The translations under genes were made by a program, and so were the position numbers. A DNA stretch of 24,475 bases from assembly GCA_964058845.1 (NCBI GenBank), contig CAXKVR010000348.1:1-24475 (forward strand), given 5' to 3'. This stretch comes from Carex sylvatica (Eukaryota; Streptophyta; Magnoliopsida; Poales; Cyperaceae). Positions 1 through 10,014 of the stretch are shown one piece after another (positions within the stretch are counted from its first letter, which is position 1; each line of letters starts with the position of its first letter). A model generated the notes under the pieces. The model ran no database searches and was not told where the DNA came from. It worked only from the letters and a program-made list of their open reading frames with translations.

Positions 1-802
1 CGGTCATCGATAAACAATGGGCTACTATACGATGAATCAGATCGATGTTTCATAATACGAATTTACTTTGTAAGATTCCCACGTGGTCGGTAGCTAGGAT
101 GCCATTTTAATATTCTCAAGTGGGCAAAGATTGAAGTCCAATATAGGCATATAACTTTATCTATCACCATAAAACCAGTATAATAAACAAATATTTAGTG
201 AATAAATTAACATCCGGTGGTTAATTAAAGTATATGTACATATATTTTTCTGTTATTTTCCAAATTTATTTCCACAGGTGTATTCCATTAATGAAATTTG
301 ACATGAGGAACTTAAATAAATTCCAAATCAAGTAGTGATCAGACTAGTCAGTTTTTTTTATTAAATATATGGGTCACAGCATGAAAGGCTAGTCCATGCA
401 AAATTCTTCTGATCTAACACAATATATTTCCTGAGAAAATTGATCTAAATAGTAAATACATTAATGTCTTGTACGAAATTAAAATTCTTCATATAATCAT
501 TTTTTATCTTCTTACGAAAGTAAATACATTAATGTCTTGTAAATATCGTTAATAAAAATCATGTCATATTTTTGAAAGCCATTACAGAAACGTAGAAAAT
601 TAGTAATGCAATTTTTTTTTAATGTAATGAGGGGCTACTATTTATATTTGCGAAAACTAGTACTTGGCAGTTCAATTAGTACGAATAGAAATTAATGACA
701 AGCGAAAGCTTATACATGTGTTAGTAGCGCCGCAGAAGATCAATCAAAATATCATATATTTCTTGTTAGTGCCTTTTCCGATTCCGTGACAATTAATATA
801 AC
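1..802. other. AT-rich intergenic stretch, no gene seen
   Basis: No credible coding frame, RNA gene or transposon boundary is visible here. The one clear structure is a 23-bp direct repeat at 451-473 and 519-541 (starting AGTAAATACATTAATG), with copies 68 bp apart, which looks like a local duplication. Confidence 0.6.
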
Positions 803-1199
803 GAGTAAGGCTACAGAGCCATGGGTTGTATAGAGAGCTACGGTGCTATGGCTTAATATTTGAGTTTTCAAAATTATAACTGTCGATCTGAACTGTTTAT
901 CTTGTTCTTCATATTAATATGTGTTTGGAGACCAAATTTTACATTTTTTGAAAAAAATTTACATTTTTAAAATTTTTTTACTATTTTTTAGATAGATAGA
1001 AAATCACTTGATCTAAAAAATTATGCACCATTCAGATATTTGATTTTTTACTTATTTAAAAAAATAGTAAAAAAATTTCAAAAAATGTAAAATTTGGTCT
1101 CCAAACACATATTAATATGCAGAACAAAATGAACGGTTTAGATCAACCGTTAGAATTTTAAAAACTTGAATATTGAACCGTAGCACCGTAGCCTTACTC
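803..1199. mobile_element. Mutator-like MITE with long inverted repeats
   Basis: The two ends are inverted copies of each other. The left end starts GAGTAAGGCTAC at 803 and the right end finishes with its complement GTAGCCTTACTC at 1199. The arms pair over roughly 150-190 bp, including a 44-bp perfect block (about 921-964 against the region ending near 1120). The left arm carries about 27 extra bases near its tip. The flanks are a 9-bp duplication with one mismatch, TAATATAAC at 794-802 and TAATATAAT at 1200-1208. Long TIRs with a 9-bp target duplication are the hallmark of Mutator-like elements. There is no coding capacity, so mobility would depend on a transposase supplied from elsewhere. 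The family call is inference from structure. Confidence 0.8.
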
Positions 1200-1208
1200 T
1201 AATATAAT

Positions 1209-2361
1209 TAACCCATCTTTTGCAAGGTTTTGTTGTGGACTGATAACCTTCATTTCTGCAGTTATTTTTTGAGATAGACAGTAGAATCCTTCTTTGTATT
1301 AATAAAAATAGTTTCATAATTCAAAATGAACTAAAAGTAATAATTAAATCAATCTGATTATATCATAAAAAAAAATATTGTGAAGAAGCGATTTCTTTCG
1401 GACATATTTTTTTTTCTGGATCTGATATCATGATCCAAATTGAAAGTCAAGGGTTTTAGAATCGGTCTTATTTAACTATATATGGTAATATTGAACTGGA
1501 TTTTAGAAGTTGAACCCAGAAACTATTCAAATTAAATCGGGAATAAAAGTCATGATTGAACTTAATTTCGGTTCATACTAATTAACACGGTATGTTTTTG
1601 TTTATTTTCAAGCAAGTATGATTGATTGGTTGATCGCTATTTTGTTTTCCCAATTAATTATACAAGTAAACGCTTGAAGGATCAGCGCATTCACATGATT
1701 TTAATCAGTACTCCGCCATATATTGCGCCACTTGACCATTTTATAGTCTCAACTTGACACTTAGAAAAATTGAACGTCACAAATAAAAAAGTAAAAAAAA
1801 TTCCCCTCACAACTAATCACATCTAATCAATTAGAAAACAGAACATTTGTTTTAAACATGCTAGATATTTTCTATTTTTTAATAAAAATAAAATAAGTAC
1901 TTTATAAATTTAAAATTTAGTTTTAATAGAAAATACAATATATTGGATAAGTTTGTCAGTTTTAAAATTTTGGAGGGAAATATATAATATATGATATTGT
2001 GAAATTTAGAGGGACAAATACGTAATTTGAAGATTTTTAAGGGACATACGAGTTGAGTGCGTGCCAACATACTGGTTAAAAAAAAAAAAAAAACTTAGAC
2101 ATTATTTTGTTAAGAAAAAATAGAATAAAGGGGTCCTAATCATGCTTTGATCCGCGGCTCTGCGAGGGACCAGCAATTAATTGGTTAGTGCTCCTCTTAT
2201 CGGGCTACAGCTAATTAATTTAAAAGATATCAGAATAATTGATTAGTGCTCTGTGCTCCTCTGTCAACCCGATCCAGTAAGAACGACCGTTCCTGACGCC
2301 TCATTAAATTATATCAAAAAGTGAATAAATTGCCAAGATTATATCAAAAATAAATAAATGG
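1209..2361. other. AT-rich intergenic stretch, no gene seen
   Basis: I see no gene. There is a 16-base A run near 2078-2093. Two related phrases containing TTAGTGCTCCTCT or close variants occur near 2180-2270. The 63-residue minus-strand frame at 1879-2070 is low-complexity and AT-driven. A tandem 30-bp duplication at the right edge is listed separately. Confidence 0.55.
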
Positions 2362-2367
2362 CCAGGG
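2308..2367. repeat. 30-bp tandem duplication at the hAT insertion site
   Basis: Two adjacent 30-bp copies (2308-2337 and 2338-2367) both start ATTATATCAAAAA, continue with an AATAAAT stretch and end GCCAAG or GCCAGGG. The second copy runs into the 8-bp target duplication of the hAT element, so the element inserted in or beside an existing local duplication. Confidence 0.75.
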
Positions 2368-2369
2368 AG
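2362..2369. repeat. Left target-site duplication of the hAT element
   Basis: CCAGGGAG lies directly before the element end TAGAGTTTTGC. The identical octamer lies directly after the other end at 11318-11325. Eight bases is the standard hAT target duplication length. Confidence 0.9.
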
Positions 2370-2384
2370 TAGAGTTTTGCTAAC

Positions 2385-2590
2385 GGGTACGGGCCGGGTG
2401 GTCCGGATATATCCGGGGTTGGGCACGGATACAGGTCGGGTACGGGTATACGGGTACCACGGGTCAGGTATCACGGGTATTTTTTTCAAAACCCGTGTGC
2501 TCGTCTTATACCCGTGTCCGTGGTACCCTTGACGGGTAGGGCAGTCCAGGTAGGGGGACCGGGCGGTCCGGATATCCGGTCCGATATTTT
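2385..2590. repeat. Left subterminal GGGTACGGG repeat region of hAT
   Basis: This GC-rich island in AT-rich surroundings carries many copies of short words such as ACGGGTACGGG, GGGTATACGGG and ATCCGG in direct orientation up to about 2480. They then appear inverted (ACCCGTG, TACCCGTGTCC), followed by GGTCCGGATATCCGG. hAT ends typically carry clustered short motifs bound by the BED finger of the transposase. A binding role here is inference. Confidence 0.65.
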
Positions 2591-3350
2591 TTTTCTCTCT
2601 CTCTTTTTTTCCTTTTTTTTTTCTCTGCTTTTTTTTTCTTTTTTTTTCTGATTTTTTTTATGTTTTTTTTTACGGTGTTGTACGAATATCATTGCGTGTT
2701 TATAATTCGACTTTTAAAATCAAAATAGTTCAATATCAAATAGTGTATATAAATAAATAAAATTTGTAACTTATATATAAAAATTATTCATGCAAAAATT
2801 AGTATATTTATTCGGCTAAATACAAATGTATTTATTTATTTCTTTACACCAGTCATTTTATTTTATTTTCAAATTCTCATTCTAATTATATAGTTTTATA
2901 ATTTATTTATATCTATAATATATTTTCTAAACGTTCATTTATTTTTAATAGGTTAAATAAAATATAAATAAAAAATATAATTAAATCAGAAACTTTAAAA
3001 AAAAAAAAAAAAAAAAAATTTCTTAAATCAAACGGTAAGCAAACTTGCTAATCAAACTTGCTAATCACATCTTCTTGTGATTCTTGGTTTCGTTAAAACA
3101 TCACGTGTTTTTAACGAAGACTTTGCCCCAAGCCCAAAACTGTTTTGGAAATCATTGGTAAGTAACCTCACTCTATTTGGTTTGATATGTCGGACATAAC
3201 CCTTGACCACCAAAGGTAAAAGGCGATGCTTGCTGAGCAAGACCCGTCAACCAATGAACAATGATGTGAGGAGAATAGAGTAGGAAGGGCATATTACTTA
3301 ATTAATGGGTTGGTGTTTATGCTTAACAGTGCCAGCAATCTTTAAAAGAG
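2591..3350. other. Pyrimidine tract and AT-rich DNA, hAT/retroelement junction zone
   Basis: There is a long T/C-rich run at about 2587-2670, then AT-rich DNA, a run of about 21 A at 2999-3019, a doubled AAACTTGCTAATCA near 3040-3066, and an inverted repeat near 3093-3120 (TTCGTTAAAA and TTTTAACGAA around a CACGTG core). No coding frame is supported. The left edge of the nested retroelement must lie in this zone or to its right, but I cannot fix it. Confidence 0.5.
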
Positions 3351-3757
3351 ATATGTCAGGAAACATTCCAGGGTTGTCCACCCTCCGTATTCCTTCGGCA
3401 TCAAAATCCCTTTCACATGCTTAGCTTTGTTAAGCAGTCAGTTCTTGTAACTGATTTTAGACATTCTTACGGACACGTGAAAGTCGTATGCCAGAAAGAC
3501 AAAGGTGAGTTCCTTCACAAATCTTTCTTTGACATCACGTTCTTTCACGGTTCCTTTGAAAGCGATAAATCTTATTTATACATTTCATATCAAAGCAGTA
3601 AATCTAATTTACTTATATACGGGACCAAGTCAGGTATATTATTTATCAGTTACTAATTCTTTATTTTGCATCTATGCTCAGTTCTTATTCATACCGTTTA
3701 AAGCACATAAACAATTTATATGTTTTAAAATCAGATATTCTTTTCGGTCCATAAAGC

Positions 3758-4170
3758 AATTTGGTAACGTGACAAAGTTTCTTTTCGGCCAGCCATTAGG
3801 ACATGTAAAAGGGGCTCCCAGGAAAGACCGGGGTCACGAGGACCTCTTAGACTCAGTCTTTCCTAGACAGAACCATCTCTTTTACGGTGTGGAAATGACA
3901 GCTCTTACTAAGGTACTTTATTGCTTCATCACATTCTTCGATGAACTTTACTTATCCGAAGGTTTTCAAAAAGGCGAAAGAGTTACATTTTGCCATTTCA
4001 AAAGCGTTAAAGTAATTTGGTAACGTGACAAAGTTCCCTTTGGGCCAGCTATCAGGACACATAAAAGGGGTTAGTCGAAAAGCCGAGACTTTTCTTGACA
4101 TTAACCTTGTCTTTTACGGGTGGAGATTAACAGCTCTTACTCAGGTACTTTATTGCTTCATCACATTCTT
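3758..4170. repeat. Two-copy tandem repeat of about 160-180 bp
   Basis: Copy one (3758-3938) and copy two (4014-4170) both begin AATTTGGTAACGTGACAAAG, share CAGCTCTTACT, and end in the phrase TTTATTGCTTCATCACATTC. The offset falls from 256 to 232 bp across the unit, so one copy carries a 24-bp net indel. The repeat sits in the presumed retroelement leader. Confidence 0.75.
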
Positions 4171-4210
4171 AGATATACTCAAACACAGTTGAAAGTTTTT
4201 GAGAACAAAA

Positions 4211-4370
4211 ACATAAAGAAAGCATAAAATCCTATTTTATCTTTCTCGGTCGAAAAACCGATCCAAGAAATGTAAAAGTTTACATTTCATAAGAAAGCAT
4301 AAAGAAAGCTTAAATCTAATTTAACTTTCTTAGTCGGTAGAACCGAACCAAGAAAATCTCATTTCTAATC
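4211..4370. repeat. Two-copy tandem repeat of about 86 bp
   Basis: CATAAAGAAAGC recurs at 4212 and 4298, each followed by a related tract containing CTTTCT.GTCGG, an ACCGA.CCAAGAAA phrase and ACATTTC or TCATTTC. This is a second, shorter duplication in the same leader region, close to the primer site. Confidence 0.65.
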
Positions 4371-4477
4371 GGTTTGGACTTAAGCTGCAAATGTAAGAAT
4401 TAAACTGATATGCGGTATATGCACCTAATTTGCATAAGTTATAACTTTTAGAAAATCAATCAGCGGGAGAGCCTTGT

Positions 4478-4489
4478 GCTCTGATACCA
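4478..4489 (-). other. Primer binding site, initiator Met tRNA
   Basis: On the minus strand this reads TGGTATCAGAGC, complementary to the 3' end of plant initiator Met tRNA, the usual primer of plant LTR retrotransposons. It is one base away from the LTR edge at 4491. That placement shows the LTR to its right is a 5' LTR and that the element points left. Confidence 0.9.
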
Positions 4490-4490
4490 C

Positions 4491-6544
4491 TGTTGGGGTT
4501 TTGACAGTTCAAACCCATTGATTTGATTAAGTGCGGAAAGAACGTAAAACAAAATTTTTACTTCTAATCTTAATCCAAGAATTAAACGGGGTATGTCAGG
4601 AAACATTCCAAGGGGTCCACCTTCCGTATTCCTTTGACATCAGAACCATATTTAATCCTTTTACAGATCTACTCCATAATTGATTTCTAAAACATTAATC
4701 TACTTACCAGTTAAATAGATTAATATAACTTGTATATACCTTGTTTCCAAATTCTGATTGGAAAGCAGACCGAGCGAGAAGAGCTACACCAGGGAATGAC
4801 TCGTCTCGGAGTATCACACGTGTGATACCTCTATCGGTTATCCACCAGGACTAACCGGAGAGCGGTTTATTTCTTATTGCCAGAAATACCGTAAACCGCG
4901 GTTTTCTGCAAAAACACTATTCATCGAGAAAAGGACAAAATAACACTATTCACGAATTTGCAGTTATTCAGATTCACTAATGAGCAAAAACTGAAATACC
5001 GCGAAATTTGAGAAAACACTATTCACCGATCCCGTAAATATACTTCTCAACAACCCGCAAGATTATACGTCAACTACGTATAACTTTCTTTTCCCAACCG
5101 AAACATTATTTGGGAGAGAAACCGAGAAAGAGAGAAAATAGATTACCGAACTGATCAGACAGATTCGATATCTCAGAAATTAGTGATTTTCTCTCTACCC
5201 CTCCACCCCTATTTATAGGGTATAGGGTCGGTTTCCAAATGACCAAAATACCCTCAAAGTTTGGCCTATTTACAACAAATGCCATTGGAAGAAACCAATT
5301 CAGATTTTGCCACTTGGTGTGAAATGACCATTTTGCCCTTGTGGATAATATTGATGACATGTATGGATAATGATGAATTTAAAAGACAAAATTCAATTAA
5401 TATCCATATGTCATATATATAATTGTTCTGAACAATTATATTTCTTGCGGTTGTTGTTTCGGTAATTTTTATACAACGTGTCGTGCACGTTTATAAATTA
5501 ACCGTTGTTTTTGCTTGTCATCTTATATGACATTTTATAATTTAATTATAACACGTATAATTAATTATAACCATCTTAATATTAATTATAATCAATTTAT
5601 AATTAATCAATAAGATTCTCCGATTAACTCCTATACGGTGTGACCCAATGGGATCTGTGTTATGTTGGTAAATAGAATTAAAACTGTTTTAACTTCTATA
5701 ATCATGAGAGGCATCTGGCATAACGCATCATGACCATCCAATTACACAGATGATGCTGTACTGTACAATATCACGATCCAGTAAACTATTTTACTCGTGT
5801 CAGTTCTTTCGTCTCATAGCTATCAGATCAGTTTCAAGGTAGGTGTGTGTCATCCTTGCAAACTTAATCTTTTCTTGATCTTGAGCAGATTATCAAATAT
5901 AATTACTCTTGTAATTATACCGCTAGCAGATAATCTTACTCTATCAAGGGGCCCAGTGATGCTATAGCTCGTATAGAGATACGAGGGACAATAGTACTTT
6001 TGGTAAACCATCACTACCTCAGCTAAGCTATGTGTACCGAAAAGCTACCGTTATAACTGCGTTTTACCGGCAGCGTTAGATAACAATCAAACATACACAT
6101 TTCTTAGTAGGAAAGATGAATACCTCATACTTTAGAACTTAACACTGAATGAAAACATTAATGACACGTACACAATTCCATTTAATGTTTCATTCGGAGT
6201 CTGTCAAATACCATGTTCCTAGAACATGTATCTATGTGATTAAAATGACATCTCTTGTCAGTGGTCTGTAAAACTTGACCATCTTTTAATCCACATACTA
6301 ACCTTGTAACGGTTAATTAGTGTTCCTGCTAATTACCTTGGTTAGTGACTTTTAAGAATATATATCATCTATATTATGAAATTTTACAATTTCAGTTATT
6401 GACTCTAGTCAGATAAAGGAATGATTCATAAATGTAATAATATTCAAGGCAACAAAATGACAGTTTATTTAATCACTCAATTCATGAACAAAGTTTTATG
6501 ATAATTTATCGTATTATTGACTTCTAGATTATTACAAACTAACA
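4491..6544 (-). mobile_element. 5' LTR of an incomplete copia-like retrotransposon
   Basis: The plus strand begins TGTTGGGG at 4491 and ends ACTAACA at 6544, giving the TGTT...AACA termini expected of an LTR of about 2.05 kb. A primer site abuts its inner edge, and a strong TATA box (CCCTATAAATAGGGG on the minus strand) lies near 5209-5219, followed by a pyrimidine-poor AGAGAGAAA leader. The outer edge abuts hAT 3' sequence at 6545 (ATACC, the candidate target duplication). No second LTR with the same TGTTGGGG end occurs in the window and no pol frame is present, so the element is truncated or a deletion derivative. Copia is my best guess from LTR style. With no pol, the superfamily is not proven. 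Confidence 0.75.
5211..5217 (-). promoter_or_regulatory. TATA box of the nested LTR
   Basis: TATAAAT on the minus strand sits in the context CCCTATAAATAGGGGTGG. It would place transcription start near 5180 and divide the LTR into a U3 of about 1.35 kb and an R-U5 of about 0.7 kb. Confidence 0.65.
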
Positions 6545-6648
6545 ATACCGACACTACCTATCTAGTAGTTTGGATTCATATAACATTGTTCGCTCTCTTC
6601 GGCACCGTCGGAATCCTAATTAGCCTCACACCGCGCCTCGGTACCGCT
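6545..6648 (-). other. Remaining 3' untranslated hAT sequence
   Basis: This short stretch lies between the likely ancestral transposase stop (6649-6651) and the nested LTR. It is richer in GC than the LTR and most simply the hAT 3' untranslated region cut by the retroelement insertion. No coding frame is seen. Confidence 0.55.
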
Positions 6649-9112
6649 TTATTTAGTGTCGGCTTCAGATGATGATGGTTGTTAAGGCACATGTTGCCTA
6701 CGCTCTTCAGCAGCAATCCAATCCTTCAAGCACACAAGTCTCTCAAAAAGATGTGCACCCAACTTACTTCGTTTATCGGAGAGGATCCTGTTCGCCGACC
6801 TGAAACAACTTTCGGAAGGGACAGTTGATACGGGCACGACAAATACGTCGCAGGCCATCATCGCCAGCGTTGGTAAGGAATTTTGATGCCTCCTCCACCA
6901 TGCCATCACGTCAAGTCCATGTTCACTTTCGTTGATCATCGATATATAGCCCAATAACTCGTTTTGTGGATGTGTGCGGTTGGCTCTCCGATTGAAAATT
7001 TACTAATAATCCACTACTGCTAGTGCTCCTAAAAGTGGAACTATTAAACAATTAAAAAAATTAGTGGACAAATAATGTAGATATTATAAATAATAAAGAT
7101 TAAAAATACATGTATATTTATATTCATACCTAGGAGCAGCACGGGACAAAACTGGGTTTTGGTTGTCACTCATTCTTGAGTGGTATATGTTAAACATCTC
7201 ATCGAAATTCGAATTCACGTAAGCCTCCACTCCGGTTGAGTCTAAATGTAAATTTTATTTGTACCTCTCAACTACTTTGATCATGTAAAACTTCTTGTAT
7301 GCAGGGTTGATGCAATTTGCGATAATGGCCAGGAGAGGTACATCTTCCCAATATTTTAGGAATTTTTGTTTCATGGCATCTACAATTGGTGTGAGAGATG
7401 CATCATAGGTTTCAGCTTGTTCCAATTCGCAATACACCTTGGAGATGTCATAGAGATGTCTCAGCAACTCAAACGACGTCGATGAGTACGAACATGATAG
7501 TTGGACGGTTGCAGTAAAAAAGATCCCTATAAATTTGCTAAGCCTTTCCAGTTTATTCCATTCTTCGTCAATGAGTTCCAATTGCAATTCCTCAGGGTTG
7601 GAGCTTCTCAAAAACTCTCCTATGACAGCTTTGTAAAGAAGACATCAGTTCAATAACCTATATGTTGACTTCCAACCGGTATCTATATCCCATGGCACCT
7701 TCAACTTGCTCAATCTATAGGTGATGCATAATTCAGCAAACTGTTGTTTTCTTTCTTGGTTTGAAACAATGTGGTTGAGGGCATTCTTAAATTTAATTAT
7801 CAATAGTTTTACGGCTTCTGTTTTTAAACCTGCCTTCACGACGAGGTTAAGAACGTGGCAAGCACACTTTTGGTGAAACATTTCACTATTCATAATCGGG
7901 TTTAGTGACCGTTTAAAAATCTCAATGGAAGCAATGTTGTTGGTAGCATTATCGAAAGATATAGAAAAAATCTTGTTACCCAAATTCCTCTTAAGGTTAT
8001 ACTCTTCTAAAACCTCAATAATGGATTTGAAAATTACATTTGCAGTGTGGGGAGAATCCAAAACTAAAAAACTCAATATCTTTTTTTGTAATACCCAATG
8101 ATCATCGATCCAATGGCTGGTAATACAAGAGTACCCAAGGCCATGTTTACCGGCAGTCCATATATCGGAGGTAATTGACACCTTATTATTTTGGTATGCA
8201 AATTGAGCTTTAAGGTCATTTTTGGTCGAGGTAAACTGATTTTTTTATTTCACTAACCATCTTTCTATGATAGATCCTCTTATACATTGGTTGAGCTAAC
8301 CCCCGAATGCATAACCGGACAAAACTCGTGCAACCACCCATACTTATTGGTTATTCTTTATGGGTAATGTACCGGGCCAATTCACTAAGCATTTTTGATT
8401 CATTGAATTTTGGATTTGTTCTGGTACCATCCGCGTTTATAAGGGTTTGGATTTGTCTCGGTTCAGGATTTTCACTTGGAACCTCACCCTTTCTTTTGTG
8501 CATTGCGGCATGTCTCTTAAAGCTAGTCATATCACTAGTTTGTTTATACTCAAAAATTTTGTTGCAATTTTTTACCTTACATTGTAGAAATTGCATAATT
8601 TGATCCTTATCTCTGGTAATCTTGTAAAATCTCGTCCACGGTTGATTGTATTCGGGAGGAGGTCTTTTAGTCTTCTTTCTTGCTGGTTCTTGCGGCGGGT
8701 CACTTATCGAAGGAGGGACAACTTCTTCTTGAATTTTCGGTTCACCTGTCGAAGGTGTACCTCCTACAGGAGCAGTGTCAGTGAATTGACTCGATGCTAC
8801 AGAAGAAGAGCCAATGCCTCCATATGTATACTGTGATGTCGGTTGAAGTGTTTCTTGTGGAATGTATACATTTGGATCGTTTGAAGTATAATACGGTGGC
8901 AGTGCACTCATTTGTGGGAGTTGTTGATAATTCAAATCTAGCATTTGGTCACTTCTTTGATAATTTGGTGGATAATTTTGTGGATAATTAGGTGATGCCA
9001 TTTGGGAGGAACTTTGTGGATAATTTTGTGGATAATTTGGTATTGGCGGGCCAAAAATATCGGCCGACAGTCTCGCGATATCATGTTGCACAGAATCACG
9101 ATGAGATGACAT
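6649..9112 (-). pseudogene. Decayed hAT transposase, BED finger type (RICESLEEPER-like)
   Basis: An intact protein of this family cuts and rejoins the ends of hAT elements in the nucleus. The start ATG at 9112 has an in-frame stop just upstream. The first open piece (9112-8351, 253 residues) has a low-complexity N-terminus with NYPQ repeats, a basic RKKTKR patch near residues 145-150, and a BED zinc finger (C178, C183, H201, H205). The next pieces carry the RNase H-like core (SDIWTA, SFDNATNN, CHVLNLVV at 8181-7645), the middle DUF4413-like segment (7611-7255) and the C-terminal dimerisation region with VPSESCF and VCLKDW (6954-6682). Breaks: TAA at 8351-8353, an indel in an A run at 8219-8223, TGA at 7645-7647, TAA at 7255-7257, an indel in a CA run near 6970-6977, and probably TAA at 6682-6684. 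Similarity resumes after each, so this is a dead copy. The order and family are clear; the indel positions are approximate. Confidence 0.9.
7029..7129 (-). other. Predicted 101-bp intron in the transposase pseudogene
   Basis: On the minus strand the coding similarity ends at CCTAG, followed by GTATGA, an AT-rich tract, and TTTTAG before GAGCACTAGC. Joining at these sites keeps the reading frame and links the DUF4413-like part to the SSGLLVNF segment before the dimerisation domain. An alternative acceptor (TTTAATAG) lies 12 bases upstream. Confidence 0.65.
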
Positions 9113-9232
9113 TTTTTAAACCTATTCAAAATAATAAATATAAATTACTTGACATATTAAAAAAATATATGTAACATATTTATTTAACCTATTCAAAATA
9201 ATTCTAACATACATTGAAAAATAAAAAACAGA

Positions 9233-10005
9233 AATTTAAAAAACAGAATTAAAAAACAGAAAAAAAAACAGAATTAAAAAAACAGAAATTTAAAAATAGA
9301 ATTAAAAAAACAGAATTAAAAAACAGAAATTTAAAAACAGAAATAAAAAAACAGAAATAAAAAAACAAAAATTTAAAAGCAAAAATTTAAAAACAGAATT
9401 AAAAAACAGAATTTAAAAAACAGAAATTTAAAAACAGAATAAAAAAAATAGAAATTAAAAAACAGAATTAAAAAACAGAAATTTAAAAACCAAATTAAAA
9501 AACAGAAATTAAAAAACAGAATTAAAAAACAGAAATTAAAAAACAGAAATTTAAAAACAGAATTAAAAAACAGAATTTAAAAAACAGAAATTTAAAAACA
9601 GAATATAAAAACAGAAATTTAAAAACAGAATTAAAAAACAGAATTAAAAAACAGAAATTTAAAAACCAAATTAAAAAACAGAAATTAAAAAACAGAATTA
9701 AAAAACAGAAATTAAAAAACAGAAATTAAAAAACAGAATTAAAAAACAGAATTTAAAAAACAGAAATTTAAAAACAGAATTAAAAAACAGAATTAAAAAA
9801 CAGAAATTAAAAAACAGAATTAAAAAACAGAAATTAAAAAACAGAAATTTTAAAAAATAATTAAAAAACAGAAATTAAAAAAACAGAAATTTAAAAACAG
9901 AATTAAAAAACAGAAATTAAAAAACAGAATTAAAAAACAGAATTTTAAAAACAGAAATTTAACAACAGAATACAAAAAAACAGAATTAAAAAAACAGAAA
10001 AATAA
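9233..10005. repeat. A-rich minisatellite, about 12-13 bp unit
   Basis: About 770 bp of variants of AAAAACAGAATTA and AAAAACAGAAATTT are arrayed head to tail, with higher-order repetition of longer blocks. It lies inside the predicted leader intron of the hAT transposase. The short open frames in it are artefacts of the repeat. Confidence 0.9.
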
Positions 10006-10014
10006 ATCTAACCT

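Larger units (their letters stand above)
3353..4477 (-). other. Leader-like internal region of the nested retroelement, repeat-rich
   Basis: This lies directly downstream (minus strand) of the primer site, where an LTR element has its untranslated leader and gag. I see no gag or pol frame. The two overlapping plus-strand frames at 3417-3656 and 3505-4023 have no recognisable domain, run against the element and cross its tandem repeats. The stretch at about 3353-3407 closely resembles about 4592-4646 inside the LTR (both begin TATGTCAGGAAACATTCCA). The left limit is arbitrary, set where that similarity starts. Confidence 0.5.

Noticed and set aside
3417..4023. Two overlapping plus-strand frames of 79 and 172 residues
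   Set aside because: No recognisable domain, they overlap each other in different frames, cross the tandem repeats and lie in the leader of a minus-strand retroelement.
5106..5360. Minus-strand 84-residue frame
   Set aside because: It lies inside the LTR across the TATA box and candidate transcription start, with no domain.
8307..9174. Several plus-strand frames opposite the transposase
   Set aside because: They are antisense shadows of the BED-finger coding part.
9233..10005. Possible CRISPR-like repeat array
   Set aside because: The units are adjacent A-rich minisatellite copies with no unique spacers, and the context is a plant transposon.
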